DNA from: Staphylotrichum longicolle
Taxonomy: Eukaryota > Ascomycota > Sordariomycetes > Sordariales > Chaetomiaceae
Reading direction: 5' to 3'
DNA: 64,000 bases
Assembly (NCBI GenBank): GCA_019096155.1
Contig: JAHCVI010000003.1
Location: 2,790,001-2,854,000, forward strand
The position numbers and the translations under genes are program-made. Under the pieces are notes generated by a model that saw nothing but the letters and a program-made list of their open reading frames with translations, ran no database searches and was not told the origin of the DNA. Below, piece after piece: positions 21,801-33,902 of this stretch. Positions within the stretch are counted from its first letter, which is position 1, and every line of letters begins with the position of its first letter.

Positions 21801-24143
21801 CCGGAAGCTTTCCAGGAGGACACGGAGCGCCTCGTCTACCCGCTTGCCTGTGAAGTCGTACCGACCAATAAAGGCATCTAGAATCGCCTCATTGCCCTTC
21901 TTCGAAATAAACTCGCCGAGGACCTTTTTGTTTATCCTGGAGCTCCCCTGCAAAAACTTGGCAACACATTGCGGGTCGGCGGCATTCTCAATGACCCCCT
22001 TATCCTGAAGGTAAGCCAGTCCGCCTTTGGGATTCTCGTTGAACTTGCTGGTGCCCTTGATAATGAGCTTTTTCCTCCGTCGCCGCTCCCTCAGCATCTC
22101 CGGATCGGGGTATCCCTCCGTCTCGGGGGTTTGGTCGAGCCTCTCGGCGATAAATTGAATGAATCTGAGGAGGGCATCCAGGCAAAGCGGCGGAACGCTC
22201 GTCGTGCTCCAGGTCGCCGAGTCGGGCAGGGCGTTCCGGGAGAGCAACCCGATCATATCTTCGCAGAGATCCGCTCGGTTTTCGTCGCAGTCGTAGTTGA
22301 CAAACAGCTCGGCCATAAAGGTGGGCATCCGCGCAAGCACGCCGATGTTCTCCACCATGGCCTGTCTGGCATCCGGTTTCCGCGCGCCGCCCTCTAGACC
22401 CAGTTTCTGCCGGTCCTTGACGGGGACCGGGGTAGCGCGTCCGCTGCCCGCCTGCGAGGGTGGCGGCTTCACCAGCTTGGGGGACTGTGGAATGCCAGAG
22501 TAGAGGCTCGGGTCAATGCCAGGTTCCCGGGGTATCTCTACCGCGGGATGCAGACAAGCCACAAGATATGACAAATACAGCTCCTGCTGCAGCTTGAGGA
22601 CGCCTCTGCAGGTCGAGAGCAGGGTGCCAGCCACAATCAGGGCCTCCTGGAGAACGGCCATGTTGTCGGAGCGCACGAGCTGGAAAAGATAGCAGCACAG
22701 CTGGTCCTCGGCAATCAACGCCAGGGCGGGATGCCGGGCGATGGACGGGCCAGCGACCTCGAGCGCGACATGAATGATGCGCAGAGCCATGACTCTCATC
22801 TGGTCTGGGTGTTTGCGGTCGTGAGGGTCGAGAAAGCTGACTAAAACCCTGAACAGCTCCCGGATGGATGGCAGAGAGTAGGGGCGGAGGTCGATCGACT
22901 CGGCGCTTTCAGTCACAGAACTCGTGCTTGGCCGGCCAACGTCGGCGCTCGCGCTCCGTGGCGTTTCTGAAGTGCTGCTGGCTTTCTCCGAGCTTGAGGA
23001 CGGCCTCGACTCAGCCGGAGGCTCGGCGGCCTCGACAGCCTGTCCTGCATCCGCCACAGTACCCTCTCCCACATCAGCAGCCTCTGGCGCCTCTGATCCA
23101 ACCGCCGGCACATCGGTCCCGTTGGCCGCCGGGTCCAGGTTGACCGTATCCATGTCCCCGCGCGTCTGTCGGTCCAACGCCTCGCTCTCTTCGCCGGCCT
23201 CCTCCTCGAGATGTTTCAGGTCCTCAAAGATGATCTGCACCATACGCACCATCGAGGCCTCGGCGGTCCGGCGAAGCACCTCGGAGAACCTCGGCCGCGA
23301 GCATATGGTTAGGCCGCGGCCCATCATGTCGCAGACGCTCTCATCGCTCAGTATGTCCCCGCCCGGCCCCGACAGCATGTCCTCCATGAGGTGCAAGATA
23401 ATGAGCAGGACCACCTCCTCCTGCGCCGAGTCGCTTATGTCGAACTGGCAGTGGGTAATGGCCGCCGAGAGCGCCTGCATGGCGAGGGCAAAGCGGGGAG
23501 ATATGGGGGCGACGAAGCCGTAGGCGAGGAACTTTTGTATCGCCCTCAGCGCGAGGATCGTGACGGGGGCTGCGGTGCCCTTCGCCTGGATGATCTGCAG
23601 GAAGGGGTAAAGCAGCACGAGGGAATCGAATCTGTGTATGTCTGCCGAGTTCAGTCAGCACGGTCCTTCCCATTAGTTCCACGTTCCCGAGAAATGCGCA
23701 GCACCTTTGACGCCGGCCAACTCCTGGCGCAGCCTCCCGAAGCCCGAGATCAACGGGTTGTCCTGCATGCTCTTGCCCTTCTTCCCGCGCAGACCCCATC
23801 TATTCGCAGCGAGGTCCCCGGAGCTGTCGGGTGTGCCATCAGGGGCCGATTTCCGGGTACGGCGTGCGCCGGCGGTCGGGGGCACAAGCTGGATGAGGTT
23901 GGGGCTGCCGCCGAGGATGGCCGAGACGGACGAGTGCGGCGACCGGGCATATTTTTGGATGGCCGAAGTGATGGCAATGCACTCGGATATGACGAGGGAC
24001 ACGGGGTCGACGGCTACCGAGACGGGGCGGCTGCGGTACTGCATGCGCGACGAGAGGAAGGCGCTGCGTCGAGGGGTCACGGCCCCCGGGGTTGTTGTGA
24101 CGGCCGGGTCCATGGGCGCGGCGAGCTGCGCATCTCCGCTCAT
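18874..24143 (-). CDS. GEA2: Large SEC7-domain Arf-GEF (GEA1/GEA2/GBF1 type)
   Basis: Eight exons: 23705-24143, 21039-23641, 20693-20982, 20288-20630, 19839-20233, 19664-19770, 19220-19608, 18874-19146; all phases agree and give 1612 residues with no frame break. N-terminal DCB/HUS region includes GISECIAITSAIQKYAR-like sequence (residues about 60-85) and LLYPFLQIIQAKG. The SEC7 domain spans about 660-855: FNENPKGGLAYLQDKGVI, FLQGSSRINKKVLGEFIS, the glutamic finger in FRLPGEAPLIERI, and YAIIILNTDQHNPTVK. HDS domains follow, e.g. VKALNNIYRMTARIPHLM and EIRHLAFSSLQRSLLS. The protein activates Arf1 at the cis-Golgi and is the brefeldin A target class. Filamentous fungi usually have one GEA orthologue, so the symbol stands for the GEA1/GEA2 pair. 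Intron 20234-20287 (54 nt) is stopless. Confidence 0.93.
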
Positions 24144-25038
24144 ACTGCAGTGTGTGACGGAGACGGGATTTCCTCTTCGTTCTATGCTTTTGTCTGGGTG
24201 CACCGGTCGAGGTTGAAGCCCGGGACGGAGAGGGCGCTGTTCGGGCAGATGGGGACAAATTGTCCTTGTGACGGTGCCACGAGCAGTGTTAGCCTTGCGT
24301 TGGGGTCAAACCTGGAAGTTGCTGCCGGAACTTGTCCGCCACAACAACACTGCTCGACCCTCAAAATCCTCTCTGAAGATGGCGCTCGAAGAAATCACAC
24401 GCAACCTCTGGACCAGTCTCCAAAGGCGTATTGTGCAACTGTTGGTCCTGCAAAGTGTTAAGACAAGTCGTCAATCGCGAATGCCATCCTGGACTGGGCT
24501 GGAGCTCCCCCGTATCCCTGCTCCAGTCCAACGGGCCACCTTGCTGGGGCCCACACCAATCAGGAGCCAGTGATCTCCCCGCCCACTTGGTGGTCAATTG
24601 GGTGCAGGCAGCGGCATGGGTCGGGCGAAACGGCGAACGCCGTCCCGCCATCTTTTACACAGTACAGGGCCCGAAGTGCTCCAAACAAGAGTCGCCCGCG
24701 CTGAAGATGCAGGATCAGTGTCATCTCGCACAGGCTCGTGAAGCAAACTTATCAAGACAGCAATGTCTACCGCCGTGTCTGCTTGAGCTACCTCTAGTCC
24801 ATGATCCAGTCATTGCCCTAACCAACCCAAAACGCCCTGCCATGAGACCTAATTGTACACGGCACTATTATGTTGCTCCCTTTTGTCTTCTCAGCCCCCT
24901 GTTCAACATGCAATGATATGCGCGACACCATGCCCATGCAGGCCGCGCGCCCTGTACCCCTTCTCTTTCTTCAAATGTGCTGGGAAAAAATAGGTTTAGA
25001 AACGACAGACAGAAGAACACACCCTGGCATAACCAACA
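24144..25038. other. Intergenic, no gene seen
   Basis: About 900 bp: 5' leader/promoter of the Arf-GEF and 3' flank of the ANP1-type gene. Only short unconvincing ORFs. Confidence 0.45.
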
Positions 25039-26627
25039 TCATGCCTTGCTCTCCCCGAGCTCGTCTCGCGCAACAACCTTCTCCTCCTGTTTGCCGGCTG
25101 CGGCCTGGGCGTTCGGCTTGTTCTTAGCAACGGCCGCCGCGGCAGCAGCAGCCGCTTCCTTCTTCTTTTCCTGGATCGCAATGTTCTGAATCTCCGACTT
25201 ATCTTTCTCCCACTGCTTGGTAGCATCGCCGAAAGACTCCTTCACCCGCTGCGCCTTCTCGGCCTTCTCCTTCTCCGCCTGCTCCTGAGCGAGCTGCTCC
25301 CGTTTCATTTGCTACAGCGTGTTAGTCTCATCTGCATGACGGTCACCCAAAAAGAGACTACCTACCTCCATGTGTTGAATATCATCCACACTGGGCTCGT
25401 ACTCGTGCCAGATCGTATAATGCGGCAGGCCAATGACGGAAAAACCCATCCTCTTCGACATCTGAAAATGAGTTAGCCAAAAGGCCGAGAAGTAAAAACC
25501 AATTCCGTTTACCTTGCCAAAGCCCTCCGTCTCGGCATGCTTCTCAAAACTAAAGGCCGGGAAATGGACCCCGTAGCGGAACACCCTGGCCTTGGCCAGG
25601 ATACTCACGCCGCCGACACCATCAAGCTCCATTTCCACATCGGGATCGCCGTAGGGGTCTCGAAGATACGCCAGATGCGGCCTGTATGTGGCGTACTCGG
25701 CGTAGCCCTCGACAATGACAGCGTCCTCGTCGAGCGTCTCGGCAAGCTGCAGGGCCGTGTCGGACTCCTGCCACGAGTTGAGATCGTACGGTTGTTCTCC
25801 ACCGAGCCAATCTGGCAGCGGACGCCAGACATCTGTGTCCAGTCAGCAATTCCGACCGGAAACCCACATCTCCGAATCCAGCACTCACTCGGCACGATCA
25901 CGTCCTTGTTATGCCGCATGAGATCCTCCAAGATCGTGTACGGCGCCGTCTCCACATCCACATCCCTCCAGTACACCCACGAGTGGTACGGCCGCAGCGC
26001 CGCCGTCAACAGCCAATTCCTCGCCCTCGCCATCAGCTTCCTGCGGCTCGCCTGCGCCTCGAACCCGTGACGGCTCTCCACGTCCTGGTTGACCTTTTGC
26101 CCAAAGTCCTTCTCGATGATCGATATCTCCCCAAAGTGCATCTCCTCGTCCTCCCACGCCTGGATCTCCTCCATGCTCCGCGTCAGCGCCTGGAGCGTCT
26201 TGTCCTTGGAGTCGGACACGAGGAACGCGAGGTCGATCAGGTGGTGCGGGTACGTCAGGTTGCGCAGGTGCGAGAAGAACATGGGCAGGTGCTCCTCGGC
26301 GTCGCGCAGCGGCACGCACACCAGGATGCGCTCCTCGCGCTCCCACCCGCGCGCCGTGCCCTGCACGCTGGACAGGTCGTGGTAGCGCACCGTCTCGAGC
26401 TGGAAGTCGCCGCCATAGCCGCCGCCCGAGGAGGAGAGGAGACCGAGCGAGAAGACGGAGAGCGCGGAGCTGCCACTGCGGCGGGACAGGTAGAAGAGCA
26501 CGATGAGAAAGAGGAGGGCGGCGACGGCGCCGAGGCGCACGAGGGACTGCGTTCGTCGACGGAGGGCTGGTGTCGTCCCGCGTGGTTGGTAGCTGGAGAT
26601 TGGCAACGCAGTATGTTTTAGTGACAT
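25039..26627 (-). CDS. ANP1: Golgi alpha-mannosyltransferase complex subunit, Anp1/Mnn9/Van1 family
   Basis: Exons 25889-26627, 25513-25832, 25366-25461, 25039-25311; 475 residues, all phases consistent. A type II membrane protein: short cytoplasmic tail, one helix at about residues 29-47 (LGAVAALLFLIVLFYL), then the lumenal GT62 domain with RILVCVPLRDAEEHLP, DLAFLVSDSKD, the DxD-type motif in YWRDVDVETAP, and WHEYEPSVDD near the end of the core. Anp1 proteins work in the mannan polymerase II complex that extends the N-glycan backbone. The last exon adds an Ala/Lys/Glu-rich coiled-coil-like tail (KEAAAAAAAAVAKNKPN) that is common in Sordariomycete members. Chosen start is MSLKHTALPISS; the frame continues upstream and an ATG lies at about 26776, but its extra hydrophobic segment would give a second membrane helix and is disfavoured. 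Anp1 is preferred over Mnn9 by overall feel only. Confidence 0.88.
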
Positions 26628-29043
26628 GCTTAGGGATTTCGGCGGGATTGAAATGGGATACGAGATTGGAGGTGGGCGATGGTGAGGATGGGAGAGAAAG
26701 TAAAGGAAGGAGACGATGCACAGGACGAACGCACCGGTGAGGAGATATGTCAAATGTCTTGCCTCTCGGATAACCATTTGAGTATCCGCCAGCTTGGTAG
26801 CGGGGGGTCGCCTTGGACCCCGACGATGTGAACGGCAGCATTGGCTGTGTCGTGCCCTGGCGAGGAGTTCAAGCGATGCTGCGCCTGTTGCGATGGCTCC
26901 CCCCTTCGTGCATGCGTCGGCGCTGCACACCCCGGACCAACTGTACCTCGCACTCGATCACGCACTCGATCTGGGTCGTGGCAGGCAGTTCGGATGAAAT
27001 CTCGGTCGTTTGGTGTTGGATCTGGGATGGCGGACGTCAGCACATGGCTGAGGAGTGTCGTGGGAGTTGCAATTGCAAACACGTCGTACCAGTGAGATGG
27101 AGAAAAGGTGTTCGTATCAGCCTCACCCTCTCCCTTCAGTGGCCCTGGACACGCCGTGGCGTTTCGTTTCTGGGAGACTCCCGGAGAGGCTTGGCGCTGC
27201 ACCTGCTCCAGGTCCTGGTTCCCGCTAGCCTGGCTGGATTACCGGGGTACCTCACCTTCAAGTTCCCTCTCTGCAGCCTCTGCCTCACTTTCGCCGCGAA
27301 TCCGCTCTTCGAGGGACATTATGACATCGTACCCCAGGGCGATCGTGTCACACTGCAATCTGAAGTGGGTTCCTTGGCATGGCAGCCACAACCATCACAC
27401 CAAGGATGGCAAAACATAGAAATTTGCAGATTGTCCTCTGAATCGCTCTCATTGTCTAAATTAAGGTACTGATGCTCAGGGCACTTTCACCAAACCGTCA
27501 CCTCCCTGCGAACATGCCCATGATCTGGCGGGAACTACGGTGACACGGCCGTCTTGGCAGACCGTTCTTACCTGTCCCAGAGCCCCTGATCGTCAGACAG
27601 GCTTGGGAATCAATGCATAGATCTGGTTACGCGTCAGCGATCGTTCAGTGCCTGGAACCGCATAATGGCATCGAGGAGAATCCAGGATCAGTCAAGCCAG
27701 TTTAACTCAGCCCTACGGACCGGCTCGAGCCGACACGCACCATAACGGTACGTGCCAAACCCGAACAACGGAAGCCAAATTACGCCCCCGGAGGAACAAC
27801 ACCACAACTCGTCATCGCACCCGAGGATGCTAGAATGCGGATGGATGGCTCGGCCCGTACATTTCGTTGAATGGATAAGCTATTGTCATCAGGGTAGAAA
27901 GAAAATATAAGGCCGCGATAGACCACAACACTTACCATCTAGATCGTTTACGTTGGCGTTTGCTGATGTGAAATGTTATGGCCAAGAATCTGCGAGGAAC
28001 TTGAACCGAGTCAGCTGGTGCTCATGCCATTGACAATGTTGGTTCGAAAAGGGGAAAAGGACAAAATCAGAGAGTTTTTTGGTATATGGGTATCTTCATT
28101 CTTGTTCAGAAGCAGAACTGAATTGAAAGTTTCTCATCATGGAAAGGCGGTTGGCGCTGTGGGCAGGGCTTGTCTTACCTCATCTTGGGTCCCGGCAGTG
28201 GTCGAAGTCACAGAGAGATGTCACCTAGACTGTCGCCGTGTCAGCAACCTGTCGAGGCTCAAACGACGGTACGAGTATATCAATCACGAGATCGAAGTCA
28301 GATGGTAGTGCATGTGTGTTCGTTCGCTCAGAGAAATCGCGTGAACTGTGGATAGGAGATCATCATGGAAAGGGATGGATGGGTAAGCATTGGTTGGAGG
28401 AATGGTCTTCACTTACTGTTTACGTGGTAAGCTGGATCGCTTCTTGGTTAGCTGCAGCTTGATCGATGCCTCGCCCGAGCAGGAAAGCTCAAGACGACGC
28501 GTCGCTTCGAATCGACTGCATCATGGACCATGTCGAAAGAAACGGCGATGCTCTTGACAATGTCGTCGCATCAGCAAACGGTCAATGATCCCCCCAAAAC
28601 GAGGCCTCGTGCTCGAACTGACGCGGCGGTCGTTTCCTTTGCATGGGATGCGAGACTGCGTTTCGAAAACCGCAATGCGGCTCATCGAGTGTTTAGGAAG
28701 GGAGGAAGCTTGTGAGGTTGATAAATTTTCAGTTTTAAACCTGCCAGATTGTGGGTCCGAGTGGGTCCAAGCGCCAGCTGGTGGCTTGCCCTGTGTGGTT
28801 GTGGCGCTCATCGACAGACTGGTGGGGTGCGGGCCTCATGCCAAAAGAATCCAAAACTGAGCCTCACAGTCAACCACCAAAAAGGCAAGCAACTCAATTT
28901 TCTCCGCTCACCGACCCCGATTTGGAAATAAACAGCTTCTTGACTCTGCTCTTCGGTTTTGAGGCATCATCGCCACAACTCGAATTTGCGATCGAAAGTG
29001 CGGCCACGACCAACGCCTCGAGTGTTGAGAATCAACAGCAGGC
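26628..29043. other. Long intergenic region, no gene supported
   Basis: About 2.4 kb between two divergently placed genes (ANP1-type and MTR3). The longest plus-strand frame (about 26813-27472) has no domain and poor composition. Base composition is nearer 50 percent GC, unlike the flanking exons. May hold long 5' leaders, a non-coding RNA or a very degraded gene; nothing can be supported. Confidence 0.4.
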
Positions 29044-29955
29044 ATGACAGACCGAAGACGGATCAACGGCCCTGCTGGTGCCACACTCCCTCCAGTATTC
29101 GATGATGTGGTTTATCAAGAAGCCAAGAGTGTGAAAAGCAGGTCGCGGGCGCCAGATGCGTCAAGAAAAATGTGTATGTTTTTGATCAAATTTCATCTTG
29201 CGAGCCTTGCTAACCCTTGCTCAGATCTCAAGACGGGCGTGACCCCGTCGGCTTCCGGATCGGCATATCTAGAGATCGAGACTTCCGCAAAACCTGGAGT
29301 TTCGGGGATGAAGCTCAGCTGCTCTGTTCACGGGCCACGAGCGCTTCCTAGATCCGCGCCCTTTTCACCGCACGTTGTCTTGTCTACCCACGTCAAGTAC
29401 GCTCCGTTTGCAACGACGCAAAGGCGTGGCTACCTGCGCGATCCCAGCGAGCGTGACCTGGGCATTCACCTTGAGGCTGCCCTCCGCGGGGCCATCATCG
29501 CCGACAGGTGGCCCAAGAGTGGCGTCGATATCATTATCTCTATCGTTGAGGGCGACCAAGACCGGGAAACGTCCAGGTCACAGGGTGACGAGGTGTGGGA
29601 CATGATGAATGCTCTCAGCGGTTGCATCACTGTGGCAGCTGCAGCACTTGCTGATGCTGGCATCGATTGCGTCGATACTGTTGCCGGAGGGGTCGCTGCT
29701 CTGGTTCAAGCGGCTGGCGATGACTCCAAACCGAGCATCGTCGTGGACCCCATACCTTCCGAGCACGAAAAGATACTGGCCGCCTGCTGCATCGCATATT
29801 TGCCTACTCGGGACGAGGTGACGAACCTCTGGTTCAGGGGCGATCTCCCGGCCTCCGAGCTGGAGCTTTACACACATATGGTTGAGAAAGGCATATTGGC
29901 GTCGAGGAACGCGAACCGCGTGCTCATCGATTGTCTTAGAGAGACAGTCGAGTAA
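29044..29955 (+). CDS. MTR3: Exosome core subunit MTR3 (RNase PH-like)
   Basis: Exons 29044-29173 and 29225-29955 (intron 51 nt, GTATGT...CTCAG, stopless), 286 residues. Starts MTDRRRINGPAGATLPP. RNase PH fold features: GSAYLEIE, VSGMKLSCSVHGPRALPRS, then DLGIHLEAALRGAIIADRWPKSG, ending with a conserved DPIPSEHE region. Mtr3 is one of six catalytically inactive RNase PH-like ring subunits of the nuclear/cytoplasmic RNA exosome, pairing with Rrp42/Rrp43-type partners. Mtr3 is preferred over Rrp46 and Rrp41 because of the N-terminal extension and the degenerate active site. Its intron, if retained, would add 17 codons without a stop. Confidence 0.85.
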   Translation: MTDRRRINGPAGATLPPVFDDVVYQEAKSVKSRSRAPDASRKMCMFLIKFHLASLANPCSDLKTGVTPSASGSAYLEIETSAKPGVSGMKLSCSVHGPRALPRSAPFSPHVVLSTHVKYAPFATTQRRGYLRDPSERDLGIHLEAALRGAIIADRWPKSGVDIIISIVEGDQDRETSRSQGDEVWDMMNALSGCITVAAAALADAGIDCVDTVAGGVAALVQAAGDDSKPSIVVDPIPSEHEKILAACCIAYLPTRDEVTNLWFRGDLPASELELYTHMVEKGILASRNANRVLIDCLRETVE

Positions 29956-31246
29956 ATTGTACGCAGCACACCGTTGAATTGGTATTGCGGCCATTCCAGC
30001 CACCAACACAGCCTCTGTGGCGGTTCCATGAGGTGAGCGAACCGTCAGCAGATAGTCCAACCAAAAAACTGTGGGCTCACTTTCAGACAGTCCCGTATCC
30101 TAATAATAGCCGGCGAAGGCAGCACGTCATCTCCACTGCCCTGTATCGCCGAACAATGAGATGCCCCGCTACCCGGCTCCGTCAGTCAATCCAGCAGCCG
30201 AATTCGAATATCGTCTCTGGGATAACATGGTGGCAGCCCAGAAGTGGTTGCATGCGCTTGAATACGAGAACGTTGCATCGACCTGTTCCCAACATGGCAG
30301 CAGCACATGGCTGCCTTGACAGCATCCCAGTACTGTACGGGCCGGAACCGACTTGGAGGACCATGCCCTGCACAACGTGGGGGACAAGTTGAAAAGGCGG
30401 GGCAGAGCGATTACGTGTCTGTGGCCAGCTGTGTAACCGCCAATCCGATTCTCTCTGAGCGCATAACGGAGGAGCAAACTCAGCCTCGAGACCACCTGCG
30501 AGTTTAGTGGCTTGAGCCTACCTAGAGCTTCAAGCCGCTTTGCACTCAAAACAGGAGACTGTCGGTACTATGGAGTCACAGTTGCGCTGCGTTGTTCCAA
30601 AATCGTTATCGTCCTGGCATTATTGTGAAAAAGATCTCGTGTGTAGTGTGCAGAGGAGATGCAAACAGATACATGTGTTTGCACTGTCCATTGACCCCCA
30701 CCTGTTTCGGGCCAACATCCTGCGTAAGGGGATCAATCAGGACCCACCCGTCGCTCATGCCAAGTCCACTCTCCTGATTGAAAGCACACGCTAGCGGCGG
30801 AGGGTTGCTGCATGATTTGCCGCCCCCCTGACGTTATCGGGCTTCTTGGCTGCCCGTGTTCCTCCAAAGAAAGTGCGACAGCCAATCTTCCCACGAACCA
30901 CCAACACCGCACCTCGACTCAGCCGTCTGGGCTGTGTACCTTCGTTTTGACGACAATCCTCAAGCTACTCTCGTTACCCTAACACCAATCGCTTTTAATA
31001 CCTATACAACTTTCTAATCAGGCCGAAATCACGCGCTGCACTCACTTGTTCATCTCCGATCGCTCGAGTTTTGATCGACTCTGCGCCAAATATCCTTTTC
31101 GCGACACCCCAGATCAACCCCCGATGTTTCGACACGGCGCGAGCCTGTCATAATACCCACCGCTCGTGCGAAGCTGACTACTCATCGACACCGTTGTCGT
31201 CCGGCTGCTCAATTCAACTTCTCTGCGTCCGCCGGCACCTCCTCCG
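29956..31246. other. Intergenic, no gene seen
   Basis: About 1.3 kb between MTR3 and the apyrase gene, both on the plus strand. The right 300 bp before 31247 is pyrimidine-rich and likely the promoter/leader of the apyrase. No RNA gene or repeat recognised. Confidence 0.45.
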
Positions 31247-33372
31247 ATGGGCAAGAAGTGGCGATGGGGGGTCATCCTAGACGCCGGGTCGTCTGGGACT
31301 CGACTACACATCTACCGATGGAAGGACCCTGAGAGGGCGCTCAAAGGCGCGTCGCGAGAGGATCTGCAAAGCCTACCCAAATTGAAGACGGAAAAGGAGT
31401 GGACCAAAAAGATTCGACCCGGTGTCTCGACGTTTGGTGACAAGGTGGAAGAAGTCGGCCCAGAGCACTTGCAAGGCCTGATCGATCATGCGCTCAAGAT
31501 TATACCCGCAGACAAGATCCATGACACGCCGATCTTTCTCATGGCAACCGCGGGATGCGGTTACTTCCGCAGGTCCAGCAGACCGCGTTGACGCGCCAGA
31601 TATGCTCCTATCTCCAAGAGAACACCCGGTTCTCGCTCCCCGACTGCAGCCTCCATATCCAAGTTATCAAGGGCGAAACCGAGGGCTTGTACGGCTGGAT
31701 CGCGACAACTATCTCTTGGGCGGGTTCGACCATCCGGACAAGCATCAGCATGGAAAAGGGCATCACACTTACGGGTTTTTGGATATGGGTGGCGCGGTCA
31801 GCACAGATCGCGTTCGCACCAAATACGACTGAGGCTGAGAAGCACGCGAACGACTTGAAGCTGCTGCGGCTGCGCACCCTCGACGGTTCTCCGTCGGAAT
31901 ACAAGGTCTTTACCACGACATGGCTGGGTTTTGGCGTCAACCAAGCGCGGGAGGCCTACATCCTCAACCTCGAGGAACGGTATGCCGAGACGGACATCGA
32001 ACTACCCGATCCGTGCCTGCCAAAGGGGCTGCGGACAACTTTGCGGGGAGAACAAATTGGCGACAAGAAACGAAGCATCCCCACACTGATTGGCACCGGC
32101 CAGTTTGAAGAGTGCTTGCAGCTGACGTACCCGTTGCTTGGCAAGGACAAGCCGTGCGAAGACAATCCTTGCTTGCTGAACGGGCAGCATGTTCCGGCCA
32201 TTGACTTTGACGTCAACCACTTCATTGGCGTGTCCGAGTATTGGCATACGACGCACGGCGTGTTTGGCGGCAAAGGCGACAAGGCATATGATTTTGCGAC
32301 TTACCAGCAGAGGGTCAAGGATTTCTGCGGGCAGGACTGGGCCAGCATTCAATCCAAGATCAGCAATCGGAAAGAAAACGACGTCAAGATTGCCCAGGAG
32401 GCTTGCTTCAAGGCATCCTGGCTGATCAACGTGCTCCATGAAGGGATTGGCGTTCCCAGGATTGGCATGGAGGAGCTGCACAGGGTAAACGTTTCCAAGG
32501 GTGCACTTGAACATGCCAAGGAAAAGGGGTTCGCGGACCCGTTCAAGCCGGTGGACAAGATCAATGACATCGAAGTGAGCTGGACTCTAGGGAAGATGGT
32601 GCTCTACGCCGCCGGACAAATCCCTCCGATCACTGGCGACGACAGGCACCCAGTCGGTTTCGGCAGCAACGTGGAAGGCACCCCGCACGACTTTCAATTC
32701 GCGGGATCCAGCTGGCGGCCCATCAACCACCACGGCAACCAGACCAGCACCGACGACGAAGAATGGGGCCTTGACGCCGAAGACATCCTCGACAAGGCCA
32801 AGTCCAAATCCACCACCGGCTTCTTCGCCTTCATCGCCATCCTGCTCCTCTTCCTCTTCATCTTCCGCAAGCGGGACCGCCGGATGCGCCTCTACAGCCG
32901 CGTCAACTCGGCCTTGCGTCGCAACCGTCGGCCGGGCCCCGGGGCACGCAAGGGCAGCAGCGCGCGGGGCCTGTCGGGCCTCGCGACCAAGATCTTCGGC
33001 GGGCGGTCCACAGGCGGGGCGTACGAGCGGGTCATGGAGGAGGGCGAGGCCGAGCGCTTCGAGCTGGGCGACGCCGAGTCGGATGAGAACGAGTCGTCGG
33101 ACTCGAGCGAGGGGTCCAAGGGCTCCTCGAGGCGGTTCGGCCTGTCGTCGGGCCTGGCGACGCCCCAGGTGGTGGACCATCACTACCACCACGGTCTGGG
33201 GTCGCCGACGGTGTCGGCGCTGGATCGCAGCGGGTTGTTTGTCCGAACCGAGAGCCGCGAACGACTCACGCTCCCACCTCACCTGGCGCTGTCGGGGGTG
33301 GGAAGGAGGAGTCGGGCGGCCAGCCCCACGCGGATGAAGAGCCCCATGATGTCGCCACTGCAGGAGACGTAG
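31247..33372 (+). CDS. YND1: Golgi apyrase, GDA1/CD39 family (YND1-like), with three one-base frame breaks
   Basis: One gene read through three frames. From MGKKWRWGVILDAGSSGTRL (apyrase conserved region 1) to FLMATAG, then the frame slips at 31552-31554 into MRLLPQVQQTALTRQI; next GETEGLYGWIA slips near 31702-31706 into NYLLGGFDHPDKHQHGKG...LDMGGA; then an extra base at 31796-31797 restores the frame in SAQIAFAPNTTE. With these allowed the ORF continues to 33372, about 708 residues. The apyrase domain is followed by one membrane helix (GFFAFIAILLLFLFIF) and a long basic, Ser-rich cytoplasmic tail, as in yeast Ynd1. The enzyme hydrolyses nucleoside di/triphosphates in the Golgi lumen to support glycosylation. 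No GT-AG introns explain the breaks. I favour consensus errors over a dead gene because everything else is conserved. Confidence 0.85.
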
Positions 33373-33902
33373 GTCTTGTCACGGTGCATGGCGGATATGT
33401 TTGGGGAATCATACTGCTGTTGCGGTCTGCGGGGTTATGTGTTTACTGGTGTTCTACTTCTTTTTTCGGTGTTGACCATTTGGCGGTGCTAAAAGCTTCT
33501 AGTATCTTTTTGTATTCTTCTCTGTAGGGTACAGCAGGCATGGCGGGGCGAGGAGTAAGGGGCGAGTTTTCTGGACGACAAGGAGACTGGTCTGTCATTT
33601 TACGGTCCGCAAGTCGGGGATATCTGGAGTGTTTACCGGCCGGCTTGGGACATGTGTGGGATTGAGATTTCTCATATGGTCCTCCGAAGCGATGAGGTTA
33701 CTGTCGATATGATACATGTCTAAAGACTATACTATTCCATGACCATGTTTTGGCTCTTTTGCCCCCGGCTCAGCCCGTGCTCGCTGGTGAATGGCCACTT
33801 TCACATACCAGGCAGGAGGTGCATCCAACGACCCTTTTCCCCCCAAGACTCAGGCCATCCACACCCCCTCTCCCTATCCACACCCTCTCTTTCACAGCAC
33901 CC
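33373..33902. other. Convergent intergenic region, no gene seen
   Basis: About 530 bp between the 3' ends of the apyrase (plus) and OPI10 (minus) genes. Expected to hold both 3' UTRs and polyadenylation signals; no gene recognised. Confidence 0.5.

Noticed and set aside
26628..26780. In-frame upstream extension of the ANP1-type gene with an extra hydrophobic segment
   Set aside because: It would create a second membrane helix not found in the family; MSLKHTALPISS is the better start.
26813..27472. 219-codon plus-strand ORF in the ANP1-MTR3 gap
   Set aside because: Odd composition rich in Cys/Trp/Arg, no domain, no splice partner; typical of a chance frame.
31545..31800. Short introns or programmed frameshifting in the apyrase
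   Set aside because: No GT-AG pairs at the slips, contiguous protein similarity across each site, and no slippery-site plus structure that would explain three events.
32587..33282. 231-codon minus-strand ORF opposite the apyrase tail
   Set aside because: Antisense shadow of GC-rich sequence with no recognisable domain.
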